64,000 bases of DNA, taken from assembly GCA_030055615.1 (NCBI GenBank), contig JASFYN010000002.1:62001-126000 (forward strand), in the 5' to 3' direction. How positions within the stretch are numbered: the stretch's first letter is position 1; every line of letters starts with the position of its first letter. This document shows, piece by piece, positions 28,091 to 36,603 of the stretch. The translations under genes and the position numbers were made by a program. Source of the stretch: Methanothermobacter sp. (GTDB lineage Archaea; Methanobacteriota; Methanobacteria; Methanobacteriales; DSM-23052). Below the pieces are notes generated by a model. That model made no database searches, was not told the DNA's origin, and was given only the letters and a program-made list of their open reading frames with translations.

Positions 28091-29632
28091 ATGTTGCGTG
28101 AGTATAATGTTGTGGTGAAGGATCCGCGTTTTGTGGATGTGCGTGTAGCTAGTGTCTATCCTAGTTTTTATAGGGTGGCCATGTCATCGTTGGGTTATCA
28201 TATCATTTATGATTTTTTGAATTCCCGGGAGGATGTTTGGTGTGAGAGGTTTATTTACCCTTATCGTGGGAGTTTTGAATCTTCTAGTCTTCTCAGGGAT
28301 TTTGATATTATAAGTTTTTCGATACATTATGAGGAGGATTATTTTAGGGTTCTTGAAATGTTGCATCAGGGTGGTCTAGAACCCCGTAAGAATAGAAGGG
28401 TTGGGCCTTTAGTGGTTGCTGGGGGTCCGACTGTAACTGCTAATCCTCTTCCTTTGGCAGATTTTGTTGATCTTTTTGTTATTGGGGAGGCCGAGCCTGT
28501 CTTGGATGAGCTGGTGGATACTTTCATAGGATTGAATGATCCTCGTGGAGAATTGGATGAATTTAAGGATATAAAGGGTGTTTATGTGCCTGATAATCCT
28601 GTTGAGCGTGTCATAGTTGAGGATATGGACAGTGCTTGTCATCCTATTCGTCAGATTGTTTCTGAGTCTGATGATCCTAATTTTAAACCGTCTCTTGGCC
28701 GTTCATTCCTTTTGGGAGTTTCTAGGGGTTGTGTTCGTGGTTGCAGGTTTTGCATGTCAGGCTACCTTTATCGTCCAAAACGTGAAACGTCCCTTGGTAA
28801 ACTTTTTGAGGTTGCAAAACGTGGTAAAAGGGCTACTGGCCTTGATAGTGTATCATTGATAGGTGCTGCTGCATCTGATTATTCTAGGATAGATGATCTG
28901 TGTGAAGGATTAGTTGATATGGGTTTCAGGGTTAGTATGCCATCTCTTCGGATAGAATCCGTGACAGAGAATCTACTTGAGGTGCTTGCAAGAAGCGGTT
29001 TAAGGACTGTGACATTGGCCCCAGAATCCATTTGGAAGCTTAGAAGAAGATTGAACAAGCCTATCAGTGATGATAAAGTGTTCGAGGTTACCAGGATGGC
29101 TATCGAAAAGGGTTTGTCTGTTAAAATGTATTTCTTGGTCGGAACCCCATGGGAAACCTTGGAGGATCTCAAGAAACTTGCAGATTTTATAAGAGGATTG
29201 TCTAGGTTGGGGCCTGTTAAGTTTAGTATAAACCCTCTCGTACCTAAACCTCACACTCCACTCCAGTGGGAGGCTTTCAACTTAGATGATATAAAGGATA
29301 AGATGAGTTTTTTGAAATCAGAATTGCGGGGGGTGCCTGTTAAAATGGGGAGTCCAAGGTTGGCTCTTATACAACATGTGCTCTCTACTGGCGGGCCTGA
29401 AGTTTCAAAGTTGATAGAGGCGGGTTGGCAAGGGAAAACAACACTAAAGGATTGGATGTTAAAATCTCGGGGTCGTGAACTTGGAGAGGAGTTGCCATGG
29501 AGTAAAATAGATGTTGGTCTTAGGGATGATCTTATAATGGAAGAGTACCTAAAAATGAGGGAAGATAAGTTAACATCTTATTGTGAATTGGGTTCATGTT
29601 ATAAATGTCTTAAGAGGCCATGTGAGAGTTGA
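28091..29632 (+). CDS. Radical SAM protein with N-terminal B12-binding-like domain
   Basis: 513 residues. Residues about 20-150 resemble a cobalamin-binding Rossmann region (SFSIHYEEDYFRVLEML, VVAGGPTVTANPLPLADFVD). The radical SAM cluster is GVSRGCVRGCRFCMSGY (CxxxCxxC, about residues 213-229), followed by the AdoMet barrel. The C-terminus is Cys-rich (CELGSCYKCLKRPC), perhaps an auxiliary cluster. It resembles archaeal proteins of unknown reaction; I do not assign a substrate. The following aminotransferase gene starts 5 nt after its stop. Confidence 0.85.
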   Translation: MLREYNVVVKDPRFVDVRVASVYPSFYRVAMSSLGYHIIYDFLNSREDVWCERFIYPYRGSFESSSLLRDFDIISFSIHYEEDYFRVLEMLHQGGLEPRKNRRVGPLVVAGGPTVTANPLPLADFVDLFVIGEAEPVLDELVDTFIGLNDPRGELDEFKDIKGVYVPDNPVERVIVEDMDSACHPIRQIVSESDDPNFKPSLGRSFLLGVSRGCVRGCRFCMSGYLYRPKRETSLGKLFEVAKRGKRATGLDSVSLIGAAASDYSRIDDLCEGLVDMGFRVSMPSLRIESVTENLLEVLARSGLRTVTLAPESIWKLRRRLNKPISDDKVFEVTRMAIEKGLSVKMYFLVGTPWETLEDLKKLADFIRGLSRLGPVKFSINPLVPKPHTPLQWEAFNLDDIKDKMSFLKSELRGVPVKMGSPRLALIQHVLSTGGPEVSKLIEAGWQGKTTLKDWMLKSRGRELGEELPWSKIDVGLRDDLIMEEYLKMREDKLTSYCELGSCYKCLKRPCES

Positions 29633-29637
29633 TATTA

Positions 29638-30744
29638 ATGTATGCTAGGAGATTGAAGGGTATAAGTTTGTCAAGGATTCGTAAAATGTTCGACGTCAAA
29701 GGAGAGGATATAATAAACCTTGGAATCGGCGAACCAGACTTCAACATCCCAGAAGGTTCCAAGAATGCCATAATAGATGCCCTGGAGGAAGGATTCACAC
29801 ATTACACCCCTAATAAGGGAATATTAGAGCTTAGGGAGGCTATAGCAGAAAAATTAAAAGTTGAAAATAATATCAGAAGGGATCCTGAAGAGATTATAGT
29901 AACTGTAGGGGCGAGTGAAGCACTCTACATGTGCGCCCAAGCCTTAATAGATAAAGGAGATGAAGTCATAATACCAGATCCAGGCTTTCTCTCATATGAT
30001 GCTTGTGTGAAACTTGCAGAAGGCAAACCCATACCTGTACCATTAGAAGGAAAAAACTTTAGGATGAACCCTGAAAAAGTGGAATCCCTAATAGGTGAAA
30101 ATACAAAGGCCATAATATTAAATTCACCATCCAATCCTACAGGTGCTGTCATGGAAAAGGATGACATCAAGGCCATAGCAGAATTGGCAGAAGAAAAAAA
30201 CATTATAATAATCTCAGATGAAGTCTATGAAAAGATAATTTATGAAAAGAAACATTACAGTCCAGGACAATTCACAGAAAATGCCATAATAGTGAATGGG
30301 TTCTCCAAAACCTATGCAATGACAGGCCTGCGCATAGGTTATCTCACAGCCCCAACTGAGATCATAGAAGAACTCCTAAAAATCCACCAATATAATACTG
30401 CCTGCGCGCCATCAATATCCCAAGCAGCAGCCCTAGCAGCCCTAAGAGGTCCTCAAAGAGTTGTTGATCGTATGGTGGCGGAATTCAGGAGACGTAGAGA
30501 TTTAATGTTCAACAGATTGAATAATATGGGCATAGAATGTAACAAGCCAGGGGGGGCATTTTACATGTTCCCCCATGTAGATGACGAAATAGAATTTACA
30601 AATAAAGCCCTCAAAGTGGGTGTTGTTGTCGTCCCAGGGAGTGCATTCGGCCCTAATGGCAAAAACCATGTAAGGCTTTCATATGCAACCTCCTATGAGA
30701 AGATAAAAGAGGCTATGGACAGAATCGAAAACATAAAGGTGTGA
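29638..30744 (+). CDS. Class I/II aminotransferase (aspartate aminotransferase-like)
   Basis: Fold-type I PLP aminotransferase, 368 residues. Motifs: INLGIGEPDFNIP at the N-terminus, LNSPSNPTGAVMEKDD, ISDEVYEKIIYEK, and the PLP lysine in NGFSKTYAMTGLRIGY (Lys near residue 227), with the carboxylate-binding arginine in HVRLSYATSYEKI. The amino acid specificity cannot be read from the sequence; aspartate is the usual annotation. ATG 29638 is used rather than TTG 29629, which overlaps the upstream stop. Confidence 0.9.
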   Translation: MYARRLKGISLSRIRKMFDVKGEDIINLGIGEPDFNIPEGSKNAIIDALEEGFTHYTPNKGILELREAIAEKLKVENNIRRDPEEIIVTVGASEALYMCAQALIDKGDEVIIPDPGFLSYDACVKLAEGKPIPVPLEGKNFRMNPEKVESLIGENTKAIILNSPSNPTGAVMEKDDIKAIAELAEEKNIIIISDEVYEKIIYEKKHYSPGQFTENAIIVNGFSKTYAMTGLRIGYLTAPTEIIEELLKIHQYNTACAPSISQAAALAALRGPQRVVDRMVAEFRRRRDLMFNRLNNMGIECNKPGGAFYMFPHVDDEIEFTNKALKVGVVVVPGSAFGPNGKNHVRLSYATSYEKIKEAMDRIENIKV

Positions 30745-30758
30745 CCCCCATTGGATGA
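30736..30758 (+). repeat. 23-nt dispersed repeat, copy 2 (gene junction)
   Basis: Identical to the junction at 27033-27055. Here it ends the aminotransferase gene (Lys-Val-stop), provides AAGGTG as ribosome binding site, and begins the CDF transporter gene with TTG GAT GA. Confidence 0.85.
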
Positions 30759-31626
30759 TAAAAGAGCCGAACTCGGCAGAAAAGCAGCATATACTGGTAT
30801 AATAGGTAACATCTTCCTTACCGTGTCGAATTTCATCATCGGAATCATGGCCGGAAGTGTAGCCCTCATAGCAGAAGCCGCCCACACACTCTCTGACATA
30901 CTAACATCCATTATAACATTCATAGGTTTCAGAATTGGCTTGAAGCCAGCCGACATGGAGCACCCTTATGGTCATGGGAGAGCAGAAGCACTAGCAGGCT
31001 TAGTCGTTGTACTCTTCCTAGGGATAGTAGCCTATGAGATACTATCAGAAGCTTACAAGAAATTGTTCATTGTATCAACACCCCCTGATTATATTGCAGC
31101 TGTGATGGCACTGGTTGGTATAATCGCAAATTCTATCATGACACATTATATGATGAGTATAGGTAAAAAGATTAACAGTCCCGCTATAATAGCCGATGCA
31201 CAGCACCAGAAGATCGATATATTCTCATGTACACTTATACTAGCAGGTGTCATAGGATCCAACCTTGGATTAAAATTCCTAGATCCTCTTGTAGCTATCC
31301 TAATAGCATTCATAGTTTTGAAAACGGCTTTCGATGTCGGACGTGAAAACATAAACAACATCATGGGTAAAGTTCCCTCAAGGAGTATCATGGCAGAAAT
31401 TAGGCGGTCCGCAATGTCCATAAAGGGTGTTATGGGTATACACAACGTCCGCATAAACTATTTTGGACCCTATGCCGCTGTGGATCTTCACATAGAAGTT
31501 GATGGTGACATGAACCTCAGAGAAGCCCATTGCATATCCCACAAAGTAGAAAAGAAGATAATCGAAGACATAGATCTCATAAAGATAGTGAATGTCCATG
31601 CCTGCCCATTCGGCGAAAAATATTAA
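30751..31626 (+). CDS. Cation diffusion facilitator (CDF) metal transporter
   Basis: Metal/proton antiporter exporting divalent cations such as Zn or Mn; 291 residues. Six transmembrane helices are predicted. Metal-site motifs: AEAAHTLSDILTS in helix 2, HPYGHGRAEALAG in the loop after helix 3, and DAQHQKIDIFSC in helix 5, followed by a cytosolic C-terminal domain with VRINYFGPYAAVDLHIEV and a terminal VHACPFGEKY. TTG start with AAGGTGTGA upstream. It overlaps the DUF6790 pseudogene by 4 nt, tail to tail. Confidence 0.93.
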   Translation: MDDKRAELGRKAAYTGIIGNIFLTVSNFIIGIMAGSVALIAEAAHTLSDILTSIITFIGFRIGLKPADMEHPYGHGRAEALAGLVVVLFLGIVAYEILSEAYKKLFIVSTPPDYIAAVMALVGIIANSIMTHYMMSIGKKINSPAIIADAQHQKIDIFSCTLILAGVIGSNLGLKFLDPLVAILIAFIVLKTAFDVGRENINNIMGKVPSRSIMAEIRRSAMSIKGVMGIHNVRINYFGPYAAVDLHIEVDGDMNLREAHCISHKVEKKIIEDIDLIKIVNVHACPFGEKY

Positions 31627-32107
31627 ACCATAGACCCTTCTTTTTTCACAGTCACCTTATAAATTGCTAAAAGCCCCAATAAGATAGGCAATATTATATC
31701 AAAGTATAATGGGGCTCCAACATTCCCAGGAGCATAATTCCCCTGGAACATGTCCATTATGTGTATGTAGGCCGCGCCCAAGTAGAATATAGAAAATCCT
31801 ATTATGGTCGCTGTCCAAAAATCCCCCCTAAACTTCCAAGATAAAAGTCCAAGGACACCATAAGATAAATTGGCTACCGCAACCTCCAACTGGAATGGAC
31901 TACCAACCAGTCAGCCAATATATGCTGCTATACGTTCACCCATGAAAGCATGTCCTATGAAAGCCCAAATAGAAGATAATCCAACCATCACAACAAGCAA
32001 AACCAAAAGAATAGACTCGATAATCACACTCTTTGTCCTTGGCCTCTTATAGACTAAAATCAAGACTAGAATCAAGTTAGAATAGGCCATACATACAGTG
32101 GATCCAT
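31623..32107 (-). pseudogene. DUF6790-like membrane protein gene, interrupted by TGA and a probable frameshift
   Basis: Frame from 32090 to 31623 encodes a four-helix membrane protein of about 155 residues: LILVLILVYKRPRTKSVII, SIWAFIGHAFMGERIAAYIG, then TGA at 31911-31913, then LVGSPFQLEVAVANLSYGVL and further helices. In relatives as I recall them, the stop position holds Trp (IGW..GSPFQ), so TGG to TGA is likely. In addition, the good ribosome binding site GGTGA at the 5' end serves an ATG (32107) in a different frame (MDPLYVWPILT), so a second lesion near the N-terminus is probable. The part after the stop (31623-31889) may be annotated alone elsewhere. Confidence 0.7.
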
Positions 32108-32133
32108 AATTTCACCAAAATTTTTTGTGTGAG

Positions 32134-32218
32134 CGCCGGGGACGGGATTTGAACCCGCGAGATCCCGAGGATCATTGGCTTAGCAGGCCAACGCCATACC
32201 AGACTAGGCGACCCCGGC
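32134..32218 (-). tRNA. tRNA-Ser (anticodon GCU)
   Basis: 85 nt. The acceptor stem GCCGGGG/CCCCGGC is perfect, with discriminator G; no CCA is encoded. The anticodon stem-loop TTGGC-CTGCTAA-GCCAA gives anticodon GCU (codons AGC/AGU). The long variable arm GATCC-TCG-GGATC is typical of serine tRNA, and the T arm reads GCGGG-TTCAAAT-CCCGT. No intron. Its 5' end lies about 3 nt from the predicted 3' end of the SRP RNA. Confidence 0.95.
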
Positions 32219-32221
32219 TAT

Positions 32222-32539
32222 GATGGGGGCTTGTCCAAGAGTGGACAGTCCTTCTAGTTACTAGTTGGTCCAAGTGTCCAGCTCCACCCCGCGGACCCAC
32301 AAGCATCAGCTGTCCACGGTAGGGCTGCTCCTTTCCAGGCCTGACCCGGTTCCCGTGGTTAAGATAGTTAACCCCAGCCCTCCAGCCGGGGTCCTATCAC
32401 CGCTGATCCTGTGGGACGAGGCTTCTACACTAGACACTTGGGCTAGTAACTAGTCGGACTGCCGCCTCTTGGACTTCGACCGCGCCATATAGGGGATTTG
32501 CGCTTACAGAGGACCCCTAACCCTCCGGTCTAGCCCCAT
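32222..32539 (-). ncRNA. ffs: Signal recognition particle 7S RNA
   Basis: About 318 nt. Helix 8, which binds SRP54, is recognisable at about 32320-32352 (minus strand GGGTCAGGCCTGGAAAGG then AGCAGCCC), matching the universal GTCAGG...GGAGCAGC loop. Long helix 5 pairs GTCCAAGAG with CTCTTGGAC, GGCAGTCC with GGACTGTC, CTAGTTACTAG with CTAGTAACTAG and CCAAGTGTC with GGACACTTGG. Ends pair as helix 1 (ATGGGGCT with AGCCCC-AT), a feature of archaeal SRP RNA. Ends are approximate by a few bases. The RNA scaffolds SRP19/SRP54 for membrane protein targeting. Confidence 0.93.
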
Positions 32540-32561
32540 GCTTATATTTGTTTCGATCTGA

Positions 32562-32573
32562 TATTTTAAGGTT
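32562..32573 (-). promoter_or_regulatory. Probable TATA box of SRP RNA/tRNA-Ser transcript
   Basis: Minus strand CCTTAAAATATC is centred about 28 nt upstream of the predicted 5' end of the SRP RNA, the right spacing for an archaeal TATA box. A second AT-rich site at 32577-32588 lies further away and better fits the divergent phosphate transporter. Confidence 0.5.
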
Positions 32574-32576
32574 ACC

Positions 32577-32588
32577 CTTTTATAAAGA
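32577..32588 (+). promoter_or_regulatory. TATA box of the PiT transporter gene
   Basis: CTTTTATAAAGA is a good TATA box about 25-30 nt before the ATG at 32610, so the mRNA would start at or just before the start codon. No convincing Shine-Dalgarno site is adjacent, consistent with a leaderless mRNA. Confidence 0.5.
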
Positions 32589-32609
32589 CTATGGTGGATA
32601 ATATTATAT

Positions 32610-33596
32610 ATGGATTTTCTCCTCTTGTTAAGTGTCCTTTTGGGTTTGTATTTTGCCTTTAATATAGCGGCTAATGACATTGGTAATTCTATTGGTACCG
32701 CTGTGGGTAGCGGTGCTTTGAGTATGAGGAAGGCTCTTTTTCTAGGTGCTTTTTTCGCTTTCCTAGGGGCTCTGTTTTTCGGTGGTAATGTTATAAGGAC
32801 TATCGGTGAGGGTATAATACCCTCTGATAGTTTTAGTGTGATTGCTGGGTTTGTTGTTATTTTGACTGCTGCTATTTGGATAACTGTGACATTGTTGCAT
32901 AGTATACCTATTTCTGGTTCTGATGCTATGGTTAGTGCTGTTATTGGTGTTGGCCTTGTGAGTGTTGGTTGGGCCAACCTGAACCTTGACACTATAGTTT
33001 ATATAATTTTAAGTTGGATTTTTTCTCCCATGATAGGCTTTTTTTCAGGCTTTTTAACATATTCTATTATAAAGGTAGGAGTTATCAAGCGCGTGAGGAG
33101 CATTTCTGTCAGGGATAGGCTGGAGAAGTTTTTCGCATATCTTCAATTGCTTAGTTCGTCTTTTTCCGCGTTTAATGTTGGTGCATTAGATTTTGGGGTG
33201 GCTATGGGCGTTCTTTTCACCTTATCAAGGGGGAGTTCAAGTTTTTTAAAGATTGTTGGGGCCTTGGGACTTGTTATGGGTATAATCTTTGTCGGCAATC
33301 GCGTGACTGAAACTATAGGTAGGCGCATTACCGAACTTGTACCCACTAGGGGTTTTTCGGCCCAAGTGGCGGCTTCTATTGTCTCTTTTGTTTTTATAGC
33401 GTATGGTATGCCCATTTCACCAACTCAGACTCTTGTCGGTTCTGTGATAGGGGTTGGTTTGGCCCATGGGACTTCCGCACTAAAATTTGATGTTATAAAG
33501 GATATAGGGTATACTTGGATTTTAACGATACCAGCATGTCTAATATTGGGAGCGGTAATCTATTCTGTTTTTAGAGTTCTTTCAGGACTTTTATGA
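32610..33596 (+). CDS. pit: Inorganic phosphate transporter, PiT family
   Basis: Low-affinity phosphate permease, 328 residues with about ten transmembrane helices. The duplicated PiT signature is present: FNIAANDIGNSIGTAVGSGA near residue 18 and the second copy in AYGMPISPTQTLVGSVIGVG. A cytosolic loop lies at about 150-190. It is convergent with the CBS-domain gene, overlapping by 26 nt. Confidence 0.93.
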   Translation: MDFLLLLSVLLGLYFAFNIAANDIGNSIGTAVGSGALSMRKALFLGAFFAFLGALFFGGNVIRTIGEGIIPSDSFSVIAGFVVILTAAIWITVTLLHSIPISGSDAMVSAVIGVGLVSVGWANLNLDTIVYIILSWIFSPMIGFFSGFLTYSIIKVGVIKRVRSISVRDRLEKFFAYLQLLSSSFSAFNVGALDFGVAMGVLFTLSRGSSSFLKIVGALGLVMGIIFVGNRVTETIGRRITELVPTRGFSAQVAASIVSFVFIAYGMPISPTQTLVGSVIGVGLAHGTSALKFDVIKDIGYTWILTIPACLILGAVIYSVFRVLSGLL

Positions 33597-33978
33597 TGTC
33601 ACCATCAGAGATTATGCCGACGATTTTATCATCTTCTAATACTACCAGTTGATTTATGATGCCTTCGTCTTCGCCATATTCGTACATTTTCTCTATGGCA
33701 TCTTTTAGGGTTTCATTGGGGGTGATAGTGGCAACATCTTTTACCATGACTTCTTCTACCCTCGTACCTAATTCGTAATTGTCTAGTATGAGGTTGTGGC
33801 CTAGGTCTGTTGCTGTCACTATACCTATGAGTTTTCCTTGGTCTTCAACTGGTAGTGCGCTTATTTTATGTTTCATTAGTTTTTCGAATGCGAACACCAC
33901 GTCCTCTGATGGTTTGACTGTGATGGGATCTGGTGTCATAACATCTTTGATTTTTATTTTATTCAATTTCTTCGGCAA
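33571..33978 (-). CDS. Tandem CBS-domain protein
   Basis: 135 residues forming one CBS pair: first domain [20 protein letters not shown] ... [15 protein letters not shown], second [20 protein letters not shown] ... [17 protein letters not shown]. Such modules bind adenosine nucleotides and act as energy or metabolite sensors. The partner is unknown. Its start lies inside the end of the pgk2 gene (20 nt overlap), which suggests cotranscription with pgk2. Confidence 0.92.
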   Translation of the reverse strand: MPKKLNKIKIKDVMTPDPITVKPSEDVVFAFEKLMKHKISALPVEDQGKLIGIVTATDLGHNLILDNYELGTRVEEVMVKDVATITPNETLKDAIEKMYEYGEDEGIINQLVVLEDDKIVGIISDGDIIKVLKEL

Positions 33979-34879
33979 CTTCTTTGCCTCCTTTGACTGT
34001 TGTCTTAGTAAGGGATTTTATGATTGAATCGATTGTGGTGACAACATCAATGTTTTCGATGACTGGCACATTATATTTCCTGGCCTGGGCCTCAAAGTAC
34101 TTGTGGATCCTCCTTATAGCCCAGAAGTAACTTATGTACCTTTTTAGGGGTCTTCTGGCCCATGTTTGTCTGCATCTTGAATAGAATCTTCCTTTGTGGA
34201 TGTTCTCATCTGGTACTGTTAAAACGAACATTGCAACGTTTTCTTTGTTCACGAGGTCTTCGCGTATGAATCCTGGTACGATGTGAACGCCTTCGATCAC
34301 GATACTTATACCTTCTTTGAGGGCTCTTTCGATTACGGCTTCCACGCCAACGCTAACTGTATCTACATGGTCTCTGAATCCTATTAGGACTTCGTCGAGT
34401 TCTGGTGGGGGTGGTATCCTAAGTGATTGGTATGCTGTGTAACTTGACTCATATAGTGAGGGGAGGAGGTCCCTAGATACTATTTTGCGCATTACTTCCC
34501 TTATCATGTCTGTGCTTATCATGTTCCTTATACCGAGGCGGTTGGCGACCTCGAATGCTATTGATGATGTGCCGACACCTGATGCCCCACCTATAAGTAT
34601 TATTAGAGGTTCTTTATGCTCTCTTATACGCCTCCATAGCATGTATTTTTCTGCTATCTCCTTGTCTTCTTTTTTAAGTTTATTGAATACGATCTCTACT
34701 AGTTCATCTATTGTTATGAGGTCTATGTTCTTCTTTTTAAGGTAAGCTTCTATCTTTGATGCAAATGTATAGGCCTTGTTCGGGTCCATTTCGGCTCTGG
34801 TTAATGACCTTGCGAGAACTCCCTTAGAGAATGGTTCTGTATACTTTTTACCACTCACTTCTCCCTGGACCATTATCAT
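33959..34879 (-). CDS. pgk2: 2-phosphoglycerate kinase
   Basis: Phosphorylates 2-phosphoglycerate to 2,3-bisphosphoglycerate, the first step to cyclic 2,3-diphosphoglycerate, the thermoprotectant of thermophilic Methanobacteriales. 306 residues. An N-terminal ATP-cone ([20 protein letters not shown], about 18-37) precedes a P-loop kinase domain with [20 protein letters not shown] (Walker A variant, about 95-110) and [11 protein letters not shown]. The ATG has GGGGTGA 7 nt upstream. A strong hairpin with U-tract lies immediately upstream of this site. The CBS-domain gene follows with overlap. Confidence 0.92.
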   Translation of the reverse strand: MIMVQGEVSGKKYTEPFSKGVLARSLTRAEMDPNKAYTFASKIEAYLKKKNIDLITIDELVEIVFNKLKKEDKEIAEKYMLWRRIREHKEPLIILIGGASGVGTSSIAFEVANRLGIRNMISTDMIREVMRKIVSRDLLPSLYESSYTAYQSLRIPPPPELDEVLIGFRDHVDTVSVGVEAVIERALKEGISIVIEGVHIVPGFIREDLVNKENVAMFVLTVPDENIHKGRFYSRCRQTWARRPLKRYISYFWAIRRIHKYFEAQARKYNVPVIENIDVVTTIDSIIKSLTKTTVKGGKEVAEEIE

Positions 34880-34892
34880 ATGATTTCACCCC

Positions 34893-34941
34893 ATAAAAAA
34901 GAAAAAGGACCCCCCCAGATTTTGTGTTTGTGTGGGGGGGG
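34893..34941 (-). terminator. C7/G8 hairpin followed by T-rich tract upstream of pgk2
   Basis: On the minus strand a run of 8 C (plus 34934-34941 G) pairs with a run of 7 G (plus 34910-34916 C) around a 17 nt loop, then TCCTTTTTCTTTTTTAT follows. This looks like an intrinsic terminator for the phosphoesterase gene, but the T tract ends directly at the pgk2 ribosome binding site. It could instead be a leader attenuator. Confidence 0.55.
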
Positions 34942-34989
34942 TTTGAGATCCCCTCCTTCCTTTTTTATCTTCACAAGATTTTTGTGGGA

Positions 34990-35640
34990 TCATCCTAGCT
35001 TTATGAATTTTGTATCTATTTTGCTATCGTCTATTTTTATTAGGCATGCTTCTCCCTTGGAGGTTTCTCCAGGATTTATTATGATAGTGTTTCCTATCCT
35101 GTCTTCTCCCCTGCCCTCGTGGATGTGGCCGCAGATATTGAGTTTTGGTTGGTGTTCTTCTATTATCTTTCTTATGCTTTTGCTGCCTACGTGTTCTCCG
35201 TTGGGTAGTTTGTCTGCTTGTGTACCATGTGGAGGTGCATGTGTTATGAGGATTGTTATATCATCTTTTATTGTGCCTTTGAGGATTTTGTATATTTCAT
35301 CTTCTTCGAATTCTAGTGGGGTGTTGAATGGTGTTGGATTTGACCCTCCTAGGCCACAGAATGTAATTCCTTTTATATTGGTGGTTTTGGCGTGGATGTT
35401 TAGTGCCTTGGAATTTTCTATATGGGAGTGTATACCATGGGGGTCGCAGTTTCCTGGTACTGCTAGTACTGGTATTTTATGAGCTGCTATGTCATCTAGG
35501 ATGTCCTTTGCAAGTTCTGGTGGTCCGAAGTGTGTTATGTCCCCTGCTATTATTATCAGGTCTACTTTGTTTTCTTGGAGGTATTGGTGGAGCGTCCCTG
35601 GGTTTATTCCATGGAGGTCGCTAAGTGCAAGGATATTCAT
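34990..35640 (-). CDS. Metallophosphoesterase
   Basis: 216-residue calcineurin-like phosphoesterase. Metal motifs: ALSDLHG (DxH, residues 5-11), IAGDITHFG (GDxxD-like), VPGNCDPHG (GNxD), ITHAPPHG and CGHIHEGRG (GHxH). The substrate is not evident. It precedes pgk2 on the same strand with the hairpin between. Confidence 0.9.
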   Translation of the reverse strand: MNILALSDLHGINPGTLHQYLQENKVDLIIIAGDITHFGPPELAKDILDDIAAHKIPVLAVPGNCDPHGIHSHIENSKALNIHAKTTNIKGITFCGLGGSNPTPFNTPLEFEEDEIYKILKGTIKDDITILITHAPPHGTQADKLPNGEHVGSKSIRKIIEEHQPKLNICGHIHEGRGEDRIGNTIIINPGETSKGEACLIKIDDSKIDTKFIKLG

Positions 35641-35701
35641 CTCATTATCACCCCTATAGAATATTTTAAAGGTAAAATTGGGAGCCCTGTAGGGGGAGTG
35701 T

Positions 35702-36226
35702 TCACTCGTGGAAGAAGGAACCTATCTCCCTAAGAGCCTTCTTTATATTCTTTTTTTCTCCGTAGACTGCTATTAGGTCGTCTTCTTCGAATTCTATTAT
35801 GAGTTTGTATTCTTCTGCTATTTCTTGGACTCTGTCTTCTGCTAATGGCTCTTGTAGGTGGACTCTTGCGAGTGAGAATCCTGGTGGCGCCCCGATTATA
35901 AATCGGGTTCTTGGCTCCGGAACTCTATATAGTTCTTCCCCTAGTGAAGCTCTTTTAAGTTTTTCAATCCATTGTCCTTGGTAGTCTTTGTCGACAGATT
36001 CTGCAATCTCTAGTAGTGTCTCCTGGATTTCGTTTAGCATCTCGTTTATTCTTTTCAATTCTTTTATCATCTTGGGATTGGTCGTGTCTGTCTTGTAAAA
36101 GTTTATTGATGCTTTTACTAGTCGCATTTCCTCGTTTATACTCTTAGGTACCTCTAATCCCCTTTTTTTCAAATCTGTTAATAATCCTAGGAGTACCATC
36201 CAAGTTTGTTCTACTGGTAGGGTCAT
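35702..36226 (-). CDS. DUF2096-like methanogen protein
   Basis: 174 residues, no enzyme motif seen. N-terminal TWMVLLGLLTDLKKRGLEVP and the central ETLLEIAESVDKDYQGQWIE helices are followed by an alpha/beta part with PEPRTRFIIGAPPGFSLARV. I believe it belongs to the methanogen-restricted DUF2096 family; the identification is from memory. It overlaps the DUF749 gene upstream by 4 nt (ATGA type). Confidence 0.65.
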   Translation of the reverse strand: MTLPVEQTWMVLLGLLTDLKKRGLEVPKSINEEMRLVKASINFYKTDTTNPKMIKELKRINEMLNEIQETLLEIAESVDKDYQGQWIEKLKRASLGEELYRVPEPRTRFIIGAPPGFSLARVHLQEPLAEDRVQEIAEEYKLIIEFEEDDLIAVYGEKKNIKKALREIGSFFHE

Positions 36227-36489
36227 AAGTGTCCTTCCAGTATCTTTAATGTGGTGTGGTTTATCTTGGCACCTGCCTCTTTAAGTTCTTCTTTGATCTC
36301 ATCCAGGTTATTATAGGATTCTAAGAATAGTATGTGGTAGCTGTTGGTGCCTACTATGTTGAGTACTGCTATTTCTTCATCTTCTTTGATCTTCTTCTTT
36401 TTGAGTGCTGCGTGGAAGTCTGCAAATTTAGCGTATTCTTCGGGCAATTCTGCGTATTTATAGATTCCGCGCAGTGTTGCTATGAACAA
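36223..36489 (-). CDS. DUF749 protein
   Basis: 88 residues: FIATLRGIYKYAELPEEYAK at the N-terminus and VGTNSYHILFLESYNNLDEI in the middle match the small DUF749 family of methanogens. Function unknown. TTG start with GAGGTG 8 nt upstream and a TATA box (TTTTTATATAAAGC, about 36515-36527, minus strand). It forms an operon with the DUF2096-like gene. Confidence 0.8.
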   Translation of the reverse strand: MFIATLRGIYKYAELPEEYAKFADFHAALKKKKIKEDEEIAVLNIVGTNSYHILFLESYNNLDEIKEELKEAGAKINHTTLKILEGHL

Positions 36490-36603
36490 TATGGATACAC
36501 CTCATTTTTTCAAGCTTTATATAAAAACTAGGAGTGTTTGTTATATAAGTAATTTTCTAAGAAAAAAGTGGAGAAAAAGATTATAAAATGTGGTGGGGGT
36601 CTT

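Noticed and set aside
31911-31913. TGA read as selenocysteine in the DUF6790 gene
   Set aside because: No SECIS-like element was evident, the position is probably Trp in relatives, the gene has a second lesion, and this lineage is not known to me for selenoproteins.
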